From Bacteroidales bacterium (GTDB lineage Bacteria > Bacteroidota > Bacteroidia > Bacteroidales > WCHB1-69), in the NCBI GenBank assembly GCA_017651425.1, contig JAGCCZ010000072.1, positions 1 through 64,000 of the forward strand: a stretch of DNA of 64,000 bases. The letters are read 5' to 3'. This document shows positions 1 through 9,078 of the stretch, piece after piece. The position numbers were made by a program, and so were the translations under genes. Numbering within the stretch: position 1 is the first letter of the stretch; the number at the start of each line of letters is the position of its first letter. The notes under the pieces were generated by a model. That model saw only the letters and a program-made list of their open reading frames with translations, did no database searches and was not told where the DNA came from.

Positions 1-129
1 CAGAATTTTATAGTTTTGCGCTGTTTTATAAAACGCTATTTAATAAAATCAATTTATAGATAATTCGACCATTGACCTTGAACCTTGAACATTGAACCCT
101 AACCTTCAATGATCAATAACCATTAAGAA
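1..129. other. AT-rich intergenic leader with short direct repeats
   Basis: No open frame is visible here. From about 70 to 125 the sequence consists of loosely repeated units of the kind ttgaacc/ttgacc/ttaacc, the same style of low-complexity spacer seen near 925-1020, 22440-22470, 40208-40236, 56155-56187 and 56817-56850. Any gene before position 1 is outside the window. Confidence 0.5.
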
Positions 130-924
130 ATGACCTACTACACCTTCGACAACACCCTTGACGGCCTCCTCACCGCAGTTTTCGAGGCCTTTGAGCTGCA
201 CGAACAGCCGGAAGCGCTGTTGTCGGCTGGCGACCCCGTGCCGCTCTTCTGCGACAACCTGCATCAAGTGCAGACCGACGAGGAGAAGGCCCGCCGCGTG
301 TGGAAGGGACTGGAGAAACGGCTGTCGAAGGAAGCTGTCAAGATGATAATGGTCAGCTGGTTGTCGGAGTTACCCGAACTCAACAACGCGCTGTTTCAGT
401 ACATCTGCAAGGTGTTCCGGCAGCCGGAAGGAGGCGAGAGCATCGAGCGGAACTTCGCCGACCCGGATGTCTTGGCCGTGACCAATATCGCCCGCAAGGT
501 GCTGCACGAGCAGTTGCGGATGAAACAGTTCATCCGTTTCCAGAAGGCCAAGGACGGCACCTATCTGGCCGTCATCTCGCCTGACCACAACGTGCTGCCG
601 CTCATCACCGACCATTTCGCCGACCGCTTCACCGACCAGCCGTGGCTCATCTACGACGCCAAGCGCCACTACGGGTATTACTATGACGGAACGGGCGTGC
701 CGGTGCGCATCACCTTCGCCGACGAGTCCGCCGTGGCCTTCAGCCTCACCGACGGCCGTCTGAACGACGACGTGCTGAGCGACGACGACCACCTGCTGCA
801 GGACCTGTGGCGCACCTACTTCAAGGCCATCTGCATCAAGGAGCGGATGAACCCCCGCAAGCAACTTCAGGATATGCCGAGAAGGTACTGGAGGTATCTG
901 ACGGAGAAACAGGCGGAAAGATAA
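130..924 (+). CDS. TIGR03915/DUF4130 family DNA-metabolism protein
   Basis: A 264-aa soluble protein. The second half carries the DUF4130 signature: a DRF..QPWLIYD segment around residues 166-178, then GYYYDG, and near the C-terminus a W..YF..I.I..R.NP..Q..MP.RYW..LTEK block. In known genomes this family is encoded next to a radical SAM protein (TIGR03916), and the pair is thought to act in DNA modification or repair; no reaction has been proven. The partner would be expected just upstream, before position 1. The start at 130 gives the usual family length. The family call is firm and the function is not. Confidence 0.8.
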   Translation: MTYYTFDNTLDGLLTAVFEAFELHEQPEALLSAGDPVPLFCDNLHQVQTDEEKARRVWKGLEKRLSKEAVKMIMVSWLSELPELNNALFQYICKVFRQPEGGESIERNFADPDVLAVTNIARKVLHEQLRMKQFIRFQKAKDGTYLAVISPDHNVLPLITDHFADRFTDQPWLIYDAKRHYGYYYDGTGVPVRITFADESAVAFSLTDGRLNDDVLSDDDHLLQDLWRTYFKAICIKERMNPRKQLQDMPRRYWRYLTEKQAER

Positions 925-1027
925 TAGATAATAGTTAATAGTTAATAATTGATAATTCATAATTCATGGCTAATGGCTAACGGCCAAAGTTCATAGTCAT
1001 AATTCATAGTTAATAGATGACTATTAT

Positions 1028-1063
1028 TCCTTAAGCAGCCCCGCAGGGGCAAAAGCTTGCTAG
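1028..1063 (+). repeat. End fragment of the 413-bp intergenic repeat
   Basis: The stretch from 1028 reads tccttaagcagccccgcagg and continues ggcaaaagcttgctag. It matches the end of the long repeat at 56253-56664 (tccttgagcagccctggtag, then gggcaagagcttggtag) and the inverse end of the copy at 39793-40205. Only this terminal piece is present; the sequence diverges after about 1063. It lies in the 189-bp gap between the DUF4130 gene and the membrane-protein gene. Confidence 0.6.
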
Positions 1064-1113
1064 ATAATAATTTGGAAGAACCGCAAAAGGTCGGATAATA
1101 ACGGGGGACATCG

Positions 1114-1833
1114 CTACAGATGGTTTTCAACCATAAACCAAAAAGCCACAACGGACGCAATAATAACCAGTAACACTACGATGAAAATCAACCGGGACGG
1201 CCATTTTCTTTTCCTTGCCAAGTCTATTTCTTCTCTGGGCACTCGAGCTGCTTCGCCATCGGGGCCAAATGCCGCGGCCACCCTGCGGGAATATATATCG
1301 TCATATTCTCTCCGTATCGGGCATCCTTTTTGCTTCAGGAACTTCAGCAAAAACATCAGTCGTTTGCTGCGTATCGGAAAGAACACTCCTAACCACCCAT
1401 AACATACATTCTTGATATATCTTTGGCGAGATTTGGTACTTCGGGCAAGAACATACTCCAACGCTTCGTAACCCCGTAAACTCTTATAATCAACGTGAGC
1501 AATATCCTCATATCGGATCATCACTTTGCGCTTGAAAGGACGTAACGGAAAGAACACCACAATCTCATCTTCATAAAAATAGTTACGTTGCAAGAACAAT
1601 ACCCATATCAAAACAAACAATCCTGCATAGGTAGTGTAAAAGAAAGCATTATTCCATTCATACTTTAAGAGGCCTATCCCAATATACACATACCCGAACA
1701 TAAACAGTCCGAAAACGCTAATCGTCAAAAGCAGTAAAGCTTCAATATTCCACAAACTCTTATGCAAACATTCTCCGCGCATAGGGTGAATACGATTTTT
1801 AGGAGCGCTTGATATCTTAAGCAAGTAAATCAA
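1114..1833 (-). CDS. Membrane protein with PH-like cytoplasmic middle, linked to MntA-HepT
   Basis: A 239-aa protein with two hydrophobic segments near the N-terminus (about residues 29-55 and 65-82), a polar middle of about 110 residues, and one C-terminal membrane segment (about 213-233). The layout resembles small bacterial membrane proteins with a PH-like domain (YcxB or bPH_2 type), but I could not confirm a family. The start at 1833 is preceded by a Shine-Dalgarno-like aagagg and overlaps the end of hepT by 17 bp, so translation is probably coupled to the toxin-antitoxin genes. An alternative start at 1782 has no such site. Whether it takes part in the toxin system is unknown. Confidence 0.6.
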   Translation of the reverse strand: MIYLLKISSAPKNRIHPMRGECLHKSLWNIEALLLLTISVFGLFMFGYVYIGIGLLKYEWNNAFFYTTYAGLFVLIWVLFLQRNYFYEDEIVVFFPLRPFKRKVMIRYEDIAHVDYKSLRGYEALEYVLARSTKSRQRYIKNVCYGWLGVFFPIRSKRLMFLLKFLKQKGCPIRREYDDIYSRRVAAAFGPDGEAARVPREEIDLARKRKWPSRLIFIVVLLVIIASVVAFWFMVENHL

Positions 1834-2149
1834 CCACCTCTTCTTTTAACACCGGCAAATGCTTTCGCACAATCACCCAGATAGTAGCTGTGTCAACAGA
1901 ATCATAACCGTGAATAAGGAGATTTCTAGTATTAACGATTTTTCTGGCAGACGTAATTGAAATTTCAGGCGAGATTTTCAACAATGAGTTTACAGCTTCT
2001 CCGATAATTTCAATATTCCTTTCCACAGCATTTTGGAGTAACGTATTGGAATGAAAATCATCAAAAGAGGCTGTCTCCTTCGTAAAATCATCTATTCTAT
2101 TGATACAAGCAAGAATGTCAGAAAGTAGCTTGTTAATTTGCATCTCCAT
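1817..2149 (-). CDS. hepT: HepT-like ribonuclease toxin (DUF86/HEPN)
   Basis: A 110-aa all-helical HEPN protein of the HepT/DUF86 family. The catalytic RX4HXY motif is present as RNLLIHGY (R75, H80, Y82). In characterised pairs HepT cleaves RNA and is neutralised when MntA adds AMP to the motif tyrosine. The gene overlaps mntA by 17 bp upstream and the membrane-protein gene by 17 bp downstream, consistent with one transcript. All motif residues are intact, so an active toxin is expected. Confidence 0.88.
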   Translation of the reverse strand: MEMQINKLLSDILACINRIDDFTKETASFDDFHSNTLLQNAVERNIEIIGEAVNSLLKISPEISITSARKIVNTRNLLIHGYDSVDTATIWVIVRKHLPVLKEEVVDLLA

Positions 2150-2453
2150 AAATCAGATATTTTGTTCTATTTAGTTCGTTAATGAAATAGGGATTTGTTA
2201 GCGAATATTCCGTCAAAAGATCCACATCTCTTTTGATTTCATCTTGCAGAGCAATTTGAAGGTCCAACAACAATTCCCCTCGTTCCATAGGATCCATATT
2301 CAGATCAAAATTCACCAGAAAATCAACATCACTGGCAGGATTAAACTTGTCGGTAAGCACAGAACCAAACAAATAGGCGTTCTTCACCTTATGTTTTGCT
2401 AAAATCCCTATGATATTGGGGAGATGTGTGTAGAGTTGATCGTTGATTCTCAT
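2133..2453 (-). CDS. mntA: MntA-type nucleotidyltransferase antitoxin
   Basis: A 106-aa minimal nucleotidyltransferase. The GSX10DXD motif is complete: G30-S31, ten residues, then D42-V-D44. The family transfers AMP from ATP to the HepT toxin and so inactivates it. An upstream in-frame ATG would add 31 residues read through the promoter region, so the start at 2453 is preferred: it lies about 17 bases after a TATTTTTG -7 element (2470-2477) and gives the normal family length. It is the first gene of a mntA-hepT-membrane protein run. Confidence 0.88.
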   Translation of the reverse strand: MRINDQLYTHLPNIIGILAKHKVKNAYLFGSVLTDKFNPASDVDFLVNFDLNMDPMERGELLLDLQIALQDEIKRDVDLLTEYSLTNPYFINELNRTKYLIYGDAN

Positions 2454-2469
2454 TGTTGAATATTTTTTG

Positions 2470-2477
2470 CAAAAATA
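2470..2477 (-). promoter_or_regulatory. Probable -7 element of the mntA-hepT transcript
   Basis: The minus strand reads TATTTTTG, matching the Bacteroidota TAnnTTTG box, 17 bases upstream of the mntA ATG. No convincing -33 TTG was found at the usual distance. Confidence 0.5.
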
Positions 2478-2503
2478 CGTTTTTTTCTTTTCCCAGAAAT
2501 TCA

Positions 2504-2541
2504 GAAAAAAATGGGAGCAGGTACATTTCCCCACTCCCATT
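2504..2541 (-). terminator. Intrinsic terminator after thrS
   Basis: An 8-bp inverted repeat (AATGGGAG at 2510-2517 and CTCCCATT at 2534-2541) is followed on the minus strand by a run of seven T (complement of 2505-2511). It lies about 30 bases after the thrS stop and insulates thrS from the mntA promoter. Confidence 0.7.
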
Positions 2542-2570
2542 GTCAATTCTTAATTTTTAATTTTTCATTC

Positions 2571-4508
2571 TTAATTCTCCAGTTCTGCCTTGATGGCTTC
2601 GTTGATGAGGGTCACGAAATCGCCGAGCGGCATCGTACCGTCGTTGATGTTGCCGTGGCGGCGCACGCTGACGGTGCCGTCCTTCTCCTCATTCTCACCC
2701 ACGATGAGCATATAGGGAATCTTGGCGGTTTCGGCGTCGCGAATCTTACGGCCGGTCTTCTCGCTGCGCTCGTCGATGTAGCAGCGGATGTCCTGCTCGT
2801 CCAAAGCGGCGCGCACCTTCTGCGCGTAGTCCATATACTTCTCGCTGATGGGCAGGATGACGACCTGGTCGGAGGTGAGCCACAACGGGAAGTTTCCGCC
2901 GGTGTGCTCCAACAACACAGCCACGAAACGCTCCATAGAGCCGAACGGGGCACGGTGAATCATCACCGGACGCTTCTTCTGACCGTCAGCATCCGTGTAT
3001 TCCAGACCGAAACGTTCGGGCAGGTTGTAGTCCACCTGGACCGTACCTAACTGCCACTCGCGGCCGATGGCGTCTTTCACCATAAAGTCGAGTTTCGGTC
3101 CGTAGAAGGCGGCTTCGCCCTCCACCTCGATGGTGTTGAGTCCCTTCTCAGCGGCGGCCTCAATGATGGCGCGCTGAGCCTTCTCCCAGTTCTCGTCGGT
3201 GCCGATGTATTTCTCCTTGTTGTTCGGGTCGCGCAGGGAGACCTGAGCCTTATAGTTCTCGAATTTCAAAGTCTTGAAGATGTAGAGGATGATGTCGATG
3301 ACCTTGCAGAACTCCTCTTTGATCTGGTCGGAGGTGCAGAAGAGGTGGGCGTCGTCCTGCGTAAAGCCACGGACTCTCGTCAGGCCGTGCAACTCACCGC
3401 TCTGCTCGTAGCGATACACGGTGCCGAACTCCGCCAAGCGGAGAGGCAACTCTTTGTAAGAGCGCGGACGGGCGGCGTAGATCTGGCAGTGGTGCGGGCA
3501 ATTCATCGGCTTGAGGAAGAACTCCTCGCCCTCTTGCGGTGTGGTGATGGGACGGAAGGAGTCCGCACCATATTTGGCATAGTGACCAGAGGTCTTATAA
3601 AGGTTCACATTGCCGATATGCGGGGTGATAACCTGCTGGTAACCATACTTTTTCTGCACTTTGCGAAGGAACTGCTCGAGGCGATCGCGGAGGGCGGCAC
3701 CCTTCGGCAGCCACAATGGCAGACCTTGTCCCACCAGCGGGGAGAAGGTGAACAATTCCATCTCACGACCCAGTTTGCGATGGTCGCGTTTGGCGGCCTC
3801 TTCAAGGAGAGCCAAGTACTCGTCAAGTTCCTTCTTCTTCGGGAAGGTGACAGCGTAGATACGGGTCAGCTGTTTGCGCTTCTCGTCACCGCGCCAGTAG
3901 GCACCGGCCGTCTTGAGCAGCTTGATGGCTTTGATGGCGGAGGTGTCGTGCAAGTGCGGACCGCGGCAGAGGTCGGTGAAGGGACCGCTCTCGTAGAAGG
4001 AGATCTGTCCGTCTTCCAAACCGTCGATGAGTTCCAGTTTGTACTCGTCGCCTTTCTTGGTGAAATAGTCGAGAGCCTCGGCCTTGGGCACCTCGCGGCG
4101 CACGAACTGGATCTTTTGGGAGGCCAACTCCTTCATCTTCTCCTCGATTTTCGGGAAGTCGTCAGAGGAGATGTTATAGTCCATAAAGTCGATGTCGTAA
4201 TAGAAGCCGGTCTCGATGTGGGGTCCAATACCGAACTTGACGCCGGGGTACAGCGACTCGATGGCGGCGGCCATCAAGTGGGCGGAACTGTGCCAGAAGG
4301 TGTCCTTGCCTTCGCGGTCGTTCCAGGTGTAGAGGGTGAGGGTGGCGTCCTCGTTGATGGGTTTGTCGAGTTCGACCAGTTGGTCATTCACTTTGGCCAC
4401 CAAGACGTTGCGGGCCAAACCTTCGCTGATGGCGAGTGCCACCTGATAGGGGGTAACACCGGGCTCAAACTGTTTTGCCGAGCCGTCAGGCAGTGTGATA
4501 TTTATCAT
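2571..4508 (-). CDS. thrS: Threonyl-tRNA synthetase
   Basis: A 645-aa class II synthetase that charges tRNA-Thr in the cytoplasm. Domains in order: TGS domain (1-62); editing domain with HSSAH at 73-77 and CRGPH at 181-185; catalytic core with the zinc cysteine in MNCPHH (335-340), motif 2 around [11 protein letters not shown] and the following FTQDDAH; and a C-terminal anticodon-binding domain. Length and motifs are normal. The frame stays open upstream to 5072, but that part lies over the neighbouring AlgX-like gene and has no homology; the start at 4508 opens directly with the TGS domain. A TATCTTTG promoter lies just upstream. Confidence 0.97.
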   Translation of the reverse strand: MINITLPDGSAKQFEPGVTPYQVALAISEGLARNVLVAKVNDQLVELDKPINEDATLTLYTWNDREGKDTFWHSSAHLMAAAIESLYPGVKFGIGPHIETGFYYDIDFMDYNISSDDFPKIEEKMKELASQKIQFVRREVPKAEALDYFTKKGDEYKLELIDGLEDGQISFYESGPFTDLCRGPHLHDTSAIKAIKLLKTAGAYWRGDEKRKQLTRIYAVTFPKKKELDEYLALLEEAAKRDHRKLGREMELFTFSPLVGQGLPLWLPKGAALRDRLEQFLRKVQKKYGYQQVITPHIGNVNLYKTSGHYAKYGADSFRPITTPQEGEEFFLKPMNCPHHCQIYAARPRSYKELPLRLAEFGTVYRYEQSGELHGLTRVRGFTQDDAHLFCTSDQIKEEFCKVIDIILYIFKTLKFENYKAQVSLRDPNNKEKYIGTDENWEKAQRAIIEAAAEKGLNTIEVEGEAAFYGPKLDFMVKDAIGREWQLGTVQVDYNLPERFGLEYTDADGQKKRPVMIHRAPFGSMERFVAVLLEHTGGNFPLWLTSDQVVILPISEKYMDYAQKVRAALDEQDIRCYIDERSEKTGRKIRDAETAKIPYMLIVGENEEKDGTVSVRRHGNINDGTMPLGDFVTLINEAIKAELEN

Positions 4509-4554
4509 AGTATTAGTGCTTTGGATTAAAAACAAAACGCCCAAAAAAGGCGGG

Positions 4555-4562
4555 CAAAGATA
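4555..4562 (-). promoter_or_regulatory. -7 element of thrS
   Basis: The minus strand reads TATCTTTG, a perfect TAnnTTTG box, 47 bases before the thrS start, with a TTG at complement of 4581-4583 in the approximate -33 position (18-base spacer). No T-box leader or regulatory hairpin was seen. Confidence 0.65.
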
Positions 4563-4594
4563 CAAAAAAAAGCGAAAAGGCAATCGTATGTCTT

Positions 4595-5722
4595 CTAATC
4601 GTATAATGCCTTTTGTATTTCCTCCACGCAGTGCCACCCGAAGTCCTTCAGGTTCGCGTCGGTGATCATCAGTAGGATCACGTCTTTCCTGCGCAGGACT
4701 TCCGGCAGGGTCCGCTTGTCGATATAGTATGCGGTGGGGTCCCAGATGTGTGGGTATAGGGAGAGGTTGTAGTACCAGAACTCGGGCTGGTCGAACCACT
4801 GCTGCAGGATGCCGTGGTTCCAAAGACTCCAGACATAGCTGTCGGCGATGACGAGCGCGCGTGGGCGCGAACCCGTGACGGGCTGCGGCTCCATGACGGG
4901 GAAGCAGAGCTTCTCGTGCGGCAGCTCCGACAGCAGGTTCATCGGAGGCTCCAAGTCGAAGTCGAGGTCTTTGTTGATCGTGGAGAGTGAGTCGCCGACA
5001 TGTCGGAACGAGGGCAGTGCCGTGTGGCATTCCTGTTCGATGAACCGCTGCAGCGTGTCGGCGGCGCACCACATCCCGTAGGTGGTCCAGTGTATGCCGT
5101 GGCGGCTGTAGAGCGGGTAGGGCTCGTTAGCGATGATGGACTGGAACCAGGCGTTCAGATCCAACATGCGCACGCCCAGTTCCTTGGCGAGGTGCGTGTA
5201 GCTGTCGTAGTTGGTCTGTGCGCCCTTGCGGCAGCGTTTCGGCAGATATTCGGGCATGCAACGTGCTTTGCCTGGTTCAAATACCAATAAAAGCTCTGTT
5301 CCCTGATGGTGTAAAGAGTCTTGCAACTCCTTGAATTTTATCAGATTATTTCTGATGACATCATCTCCTGAAAAATCCTTGCCCTGATATTCGTCAACAT
5401 AGACGTTCTCATAGAAATAGTCGTCCTGCCCAATGATGAGCTTGGGCGCTGCCGAGTATTTGAAAAGGCGGTAGTTCAGCTCATTATAGAATCGCACGGC
5501 GTGGTTGCACCCCCCGACGCTCTGTTTGACAAGCCTTTCATCCCTGTCGTGGGAGCCAAGATAGAGCATGATGGGCGTCCTCTTTTTGTCGGGGAGGGGC
5601 GGTATGCCGAAGAGCGGTTTGCCCCTTGTGGCCGGCACAAACATCAACACGCCCGGCAGCGTCATGAGGACGAGCAGGATGGCGAAGAGGATGCGGTAGT
5701 GTCGTTGTCTATGTGTGTCCAT
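4595..5722 (-). CDS. AlgX/AlgJ-like SGNH O-acetyltransferase-family protein
   Basis: A 375-aa protein with an N-terminal membrane anchor (about 10-30) and an extracytoplasmic SGNH/AlgX-like domain. A FEPGK segment (148-152) and [10 protein letters not shown] (207-216) match conserved blocks of the AlgX/AlgJ group, which move acetyl groups onto exopolysaccharide or wall polymers. The usual D-x-H-W catalytic motif appears here as G-I-H-W, so the aspartate seems replaced. The gene starts three bases after the MBOAT gene ends, a standard pairing in which the MBOAT protein passes acetyl groups across the membrane. The polymer substrate is unknown. Confidence 0.75.
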   Translation of the reverse strand: MDTHRQRHYRILFAILLVLMTLPGVLMFVPATRGKPLFGIPPLPDKKRTPIMLYLGSHDRDERLVKQSVGGCNHAVRFYNELNYRLFKYSAAPKLIIGQDDYFYENVYVDEYQGKDFSGDDVIRNNLIKFKELQDSLHHQGTELLLVFEPGKARCMPEYLPKRCRKGAQTNYDSYTHLAKELGVRMLDLNAWFQSIIANEPYPLYSRHGIHWTTYGMWCAADTLQRFIEQECHTALPSFRHVGDSLSTINKDLDFDLEPPMNLLSELPHEKLCFPVMEPQPVTGSRPRALVIADSYVWSLWNHGILQQWFDQPEFWYYNLSLYPHIWDPTAYYIDKRTLPEVLRRKDVILLMITDANLKDFGWHCVEEIQKALYD

Positions 5723-5725
5723 GGG

Positions 5726-7147
5726 TCAGAATCTGAAATAGATGAAGGGGTTGAAGCCGCCGGCAAGCAAGGCGCTGCCGTTGAGCACATATAGCGCCAC
5801 CATGACGAGGGCGACAACAATGGCGCGGTTGGTGGTTAGTGAGCGTTCATACAGCCCGTTGACCGCCGACTCTATCTTGCCGAAGATGCCGGAGAAGGCG
5901 CATAATGTGGCTGCGATGAGGATCGCCACAAAGCGGGTGTCGAGCAGGATGCCGTCGGCGGGCGCGGCAAACGCGAAGAGGCGACCGATATATTCGGCGG
6001 CGTAGCCCAGCGTGTCGGCGCGGAAGATCACCCAGCCGATCATCACGAAAAGGAAGGTGAGCAGGGTGGAGGGGATTCTGCCCGCTTTCTCCAGCAACTT
6101 GCGCAAGCCCCACTTGTCGAGAACAAGGAACATGCCATGGTAGAGTCCCCAGATCGCGAAGGTCCAGGCCGCGCCGTGCCAGAGGCCGGAGAGGAAGAAG
6201 ACGGTCACGAGGTTGAGGTAGGTGCGCGCCGTCCCTTTGCGGTTGCCGCCGAGCGGGATGTAGAGGTAGTCTTTCATCCAGTTGCCCAATGTGATGTGCC
6301 ACCGTTTCCAGAATTCGGTGAAGCTGCGCGAGATGTACGGGAAGTTGAAGTTCTCGGGGAACGAGAAGCCGAACATGCGGCCCAGTCCGAGCGCCATGTC
6401 GGAGTAGCCGGCGAAGTCGAAGTAGATCTGCATCGTGTAGGCCAACATCCCGAGCCAGGCGGTGCCGGCAGCCAACTCGCCGGGCGCGGTGGCGAAGATG
6501 GCATCGACCTGCTCGGCCAGCACATTGGCAATTAACACTTTTTTAGAGAGTCCGATGAGGAATCTGTAGAGACCGTTGAAACGGTTACGGGGCGTGTCCT
6601 GCGCGCTGCGGTCGGCCAATTGCGCCACGATTTCCTTGTAGCGGATGATAGGGCCGGCGATGAGCTGCGGGAACATCAGGATGTAGAGGGCTAACACGTC
6701 CCAGCGGCGCTGCGCGGGATGGTCCTGGCGATAGACATCCACCATGTAGGAGATCTTCTGGAAGGTGACGAACGAGATGCCCACGGGCAATGCCACCCGA
6801 TGCCACTCAAACGGCTCTAAACCAAACCAGTTATAAAACTGTTGTACATTCTCGATGAAGAAGTTGGCATACTTGAAATAGGCCAGGATGCCAATGTTGA
6901 GCACCAAGGAAAGCGCCAACCATCCTTTCCGCTTTTTGCCTTCAGCCTTGTCCATGGCACGGGCTATGAAGTAGTCGGCGGTGATGGAGACGAGGAGCAG
7001 GGCGATGAACCGCGGCTCGCTCCAGGAGTAAAACAGCAGGCTGGCGACCAGCAGCCACACGTTCCGGCCTCGTGCAGGCAGCAGGTAGTATAGGAGCAAT
7101 ACTACCGGCAGGAAGATGAACAAGAAGGTGGCGGAACTGAAAACCAT
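5726..7147 (-). CDS. MBOAT O-acyltransferase, AlgI-like
   Basis: A 473-aa polytopic membrane protein of the membrane-bound O-acyltransferase family. Hallmarks are an amphipathic FW.RWHITL block (H284), the conserved histidine in the SGLWHGA block (H324) and a second histidine in GLYHG (H337). AlgI relatives move acetyl groups from a cytoplasmic donor across the inner membrane to a periplasmic partner, here the AlgX-like protein encoded three bases downstream. Length and topology are typical. The acetylated polymer cannot be inferred because no polymer synthesis genes are present in the window. Confidence 0.9.
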   Translation of the reverse strand: MVFSSATFLFIFLPVVLLLYYLLPARGRNVWLLVASLLFYSWSEPRFIALLLVSITADYFIARAMDKAEGKKRKGWLALSLVLNIGILAYFKYANFFIENVQQFYNWFGLEPFEWHRVALPVGISFVTFQKISYMVDVYRQDHPAQRRWDVLALYILMFPQLIAGPIIRYKEIVAQLADRSAQDTPRNRFNGLYRFLIGLSKKVLIANVLAEQVDAIFATAPGELAAGTAWLGMLAYTMQIYFDFAGYSDMALGLGRMFGFSFPENFNFPYISRSFTEFWKRWHITLGNWMKDYLYIPLGGNRKGTARTYLNLVTVFFLSGLWHGAAWTFAIWGLYHGMFLVLDKWGLRKLLEKAGRIPSTLLTFLFVMIGWVIFRADTLGYAAEYIGRLFAFAAPADGILLDTRFVAILIAATLCAFSGIFGKIESAVNGLYERSLTTNRAIVVALVMVALYVLNGSALLAGGFNPFIYFRF

Positions 7148-7198
7148 AGGGTACGGGCAGTAGTTTTAAAGCGTTAAATTAACTTAAAAGGCCGTCGT

Positions 7199-8998
7199 TT
7201 ATTGTTTCACTACTTTCAGCGTGGATGTTTTCCCATTTTGGAAACGAACCTGCAACAGGTAAAGCCCTGGGGCGAAATCCGATAGATTGACGGAATGGGA
7301 AAGCCCCTCGCAGGGGATGGTCTTGAGCGTTCTGCCCGAGAGGTCCCGGATGGTGACGCTTTCCAACTGTGCCAGCCCGCTCTCAAGGGTGACGAGACCC
7401 TGCGTGGGGTTGGGAAATACCGTCACGGGCAGTGCTCCCGTGGGGCGCGGGTCCTCCACCGACACCCTGTTGTCCAAGACTATTGGGATGCGGTAAATGG
7501 TGTCAAGCTCGGGGACACTGACCTGCAACAGGGCTTTGTAGCTGCCGGAGAAATAGCCGTTGATGTTGAAGTTGAGCGCAACGTCGCGGCTCTGATGGGC
7601 GTTGACAGATCCGTTGGGCGTGGCAACCTCCACCCAGCCGACGGGGTTGTGCTGCTCGTCCTGAAGCTCGGTGTCGAAAATAAGGTAGATGTCCGACTCA
7701 TTGGTGAAATGCAGCGTGCGAGTGAAAACGGAGGAGCCGCCGTCATCCAGCGATACCCCGATGCTGTCGGGCGTGATGGCAAGCGACGGGTATCCCTCGT
7801 TGTAGTTGCTCAGGCAGATGTCGTCAATCCATACGCAGTCGCTGCCCGTACTCACAGAGTAGTCCTTGGTGTATTGCCACGTCAGGGTGTGCGTGCCCGG
7901 CTGTACGGCGAACGAGATTTCTGTCCAGTCGTTGGCGCCCGACCAACGCCCTTTTTGCACCCCGTCGATGAAGAAATAGAGCCAGTCGTAGTTGTTCTCG
8001 GTCGAGGTTCTGAAGGCGAACGAGACGTAATGGCTATGGTTGACGGTGACGGGCATATTCACCTCACTGGTGTCGCTGTGGGAGATGGCGCCGCTGCGCA
8101 GACTGTACAGGCCGCTGTGGGCGCTCAGAGAGTCAATGCACCAGTCTGTCCAGACGGAATCCCCGTACATCATCGGCGGGTAGATGCCGTCGCTGAAGTC
8201 CTCGCAATTGGCGACGCCCACGATGGGGACGATATAGCTGCCGATGGGGACTTGACTGTCCTGCCGGGTCACTTGGATGCGGACATCGAAGGTGGTGCCG
8301 TCCGCAAAAGGCGAGCCGGCCCGGATGACGGCCCGGAAGGGGAACGTCTCGTCGCCCCAGAGGGAATCCTTGGTCATCGGGGCGGATACCACCTGTATGC
8401 CGGGCTGGTCGCACTCCAACGAGAACACCAGGTTTTGGAGCTCGCGGTTGTCGTCGTTGTGGAGCGTGAAGAGCAGGGTGTCCGTCTCGCCGGCATTCAC
8501 GAGGCTGTTGTAGTTGCCGTTGTCGCGGATCTCGTAGCCTACCACCGAGAGCGAGCAGGCCTGCACCCTGTAAGAGCGGTAGGCAATGGCCGATTCGATG
8601 TCGTTGGTAATCAGGAAGGCGAAGGTGATGACGCGCCCGTCGGGGATGTCGGGGCTGATTTGGCAGCTGGCGCAGTTGTTGAGCGCGTATTGGTTGCCCG
8701 GGGCGATATAGTCGAAACTCTCCGTGCTGTCGTGGAAGGTGACATAGGGGTCGATGGTGGTGACGTGCAGCTCGCAGTTCTGGAACGGCACCGTGCCCGC
8801 GTTGCGCACTGTCACCGAGAACACGAGCTCGCCACCCGCTTCCAGAGCGGGAGAGGCATTCCCGTTGGCCGTGATGAGGACGAACTCCAGATTCTCCGTG
8901 AATCGCCCCACGGATTGCGCCCAGGATGTCTCCGTGAAGAATAAACATCCTATCAGTATAAAACAGTATTGTAGTATGTGTTTTTTGAACGACAGCAT
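7199..8998 (-). CDS. T9SS type A sorting-domain surface protein
   Basis: A 599-aa secreted protein with signal peptide (about 1-28, ending SWAQ) and a C-terminal type A sorting domain (VFPNPTQG onward, ending LKVVKQ), which directs export through the type IX system and surface anchoring. Between these are beta-rich CARDB/Ig-like regions and a jelly-roll segment with the YDWLYFFIDG and DCVWIDDICL blocks. The same blocks occur in the C-terminal half of the 1307-aa peptidase at 13130-17053, so this protein looks like a peptidase-less version of its neighbours. No catalytic domain is visible. It is the first of three T9SS genes in the same direction. Confidence 0.85.
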   Translation of the reverse strand: MLSFKKHILQYCFILIGCLFFTETSWAQSVGRFTENLEFVLITANGNASPALEAGGELVFSVTVRNAGTVPFQNCELHVTTIDPYVTFHDSTESFDYIAPGNQYALNNCASCQISPDIPDGRVITFAFLITNDIESAIAYRSYRVQACSLSVVGYEIRDNGNYNSLVNAGETDTLLFTLHNDDNRELQNLVFSLECDQPGIQVVSAPMTKDSLWGDETFPFRAVIRAGSPFADGTTFDVRIQVTRQDSQVPIGSYIVPIVGVANCEDFSDGIYPPMMYGDSVWTDWCIDSLSAHSGLYSLRSGAISHSDTSEVNMPVTVNHSHYVSFAFRTSTENNYDWLYFFIDGVQKGRWSGANDWTEISFAVQPGTHTLTWQYTKDYSVSTGSDCVWIDDICLSNYNEGYPSLAITPDSIGVSLDDGGSSVFTRTLHFTNESDIYLIFDTELQDEQHNPVGWVEVATPNGSVNAHQSRDVALNFNINGYFSGSYKALLQVSVPELDTIYRIPIVLDNRVSVEDPRPTGALPVTVFPNPTQGLVTLESGLAQLESVTIRDLSGRTLKTIPCEGLSHSVNLSDFAPGLYLLQVRFQNGKTSTLKVVKQ

Positions 8999-9000
8999 TG

Positions 9001-9078
9001 CGATAGAGTAATGGGTTAAGAAATTAAGAAACTAAGAAATTAAGAAGTTAAAATGTTAATTATTAATAGTTTAATAGT
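9001..9078. repeat. AT-rich short-repeat spacer
   Basis: The gap between two T9SS genes is filled with imperfect repeats of aattaagaaa/taagaaatta and agtttaatagtttaatg. It resembles the other low-complexity spacers in the window and no terminator hairpin is evident. Confidence 0.5.

Noticed and set aside
2571..4529. Long plus-strand ORFs inside thrS
   Set aside because: Antisense shadows in a GC-rich gene; compositions are low-quality and no family is recognised.
4509..4594. T-box or attenuator leader for thrS
   Set aside because: No specifier loop, T-box sequence or competing hairpins were seen in the short leader.
4509..5072. Long upstream extension of the thrS frame
   Set aside because: It lies over the AlgX-like gene in another frame, has no homology and the TGS domain starts at 4508.
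7295..8944. 549-codon plus-strand ORF
   Set aside because: Antisense shadow of the T9SS gene at 7199-8998, which has a clear signal peptide and sorting domain.
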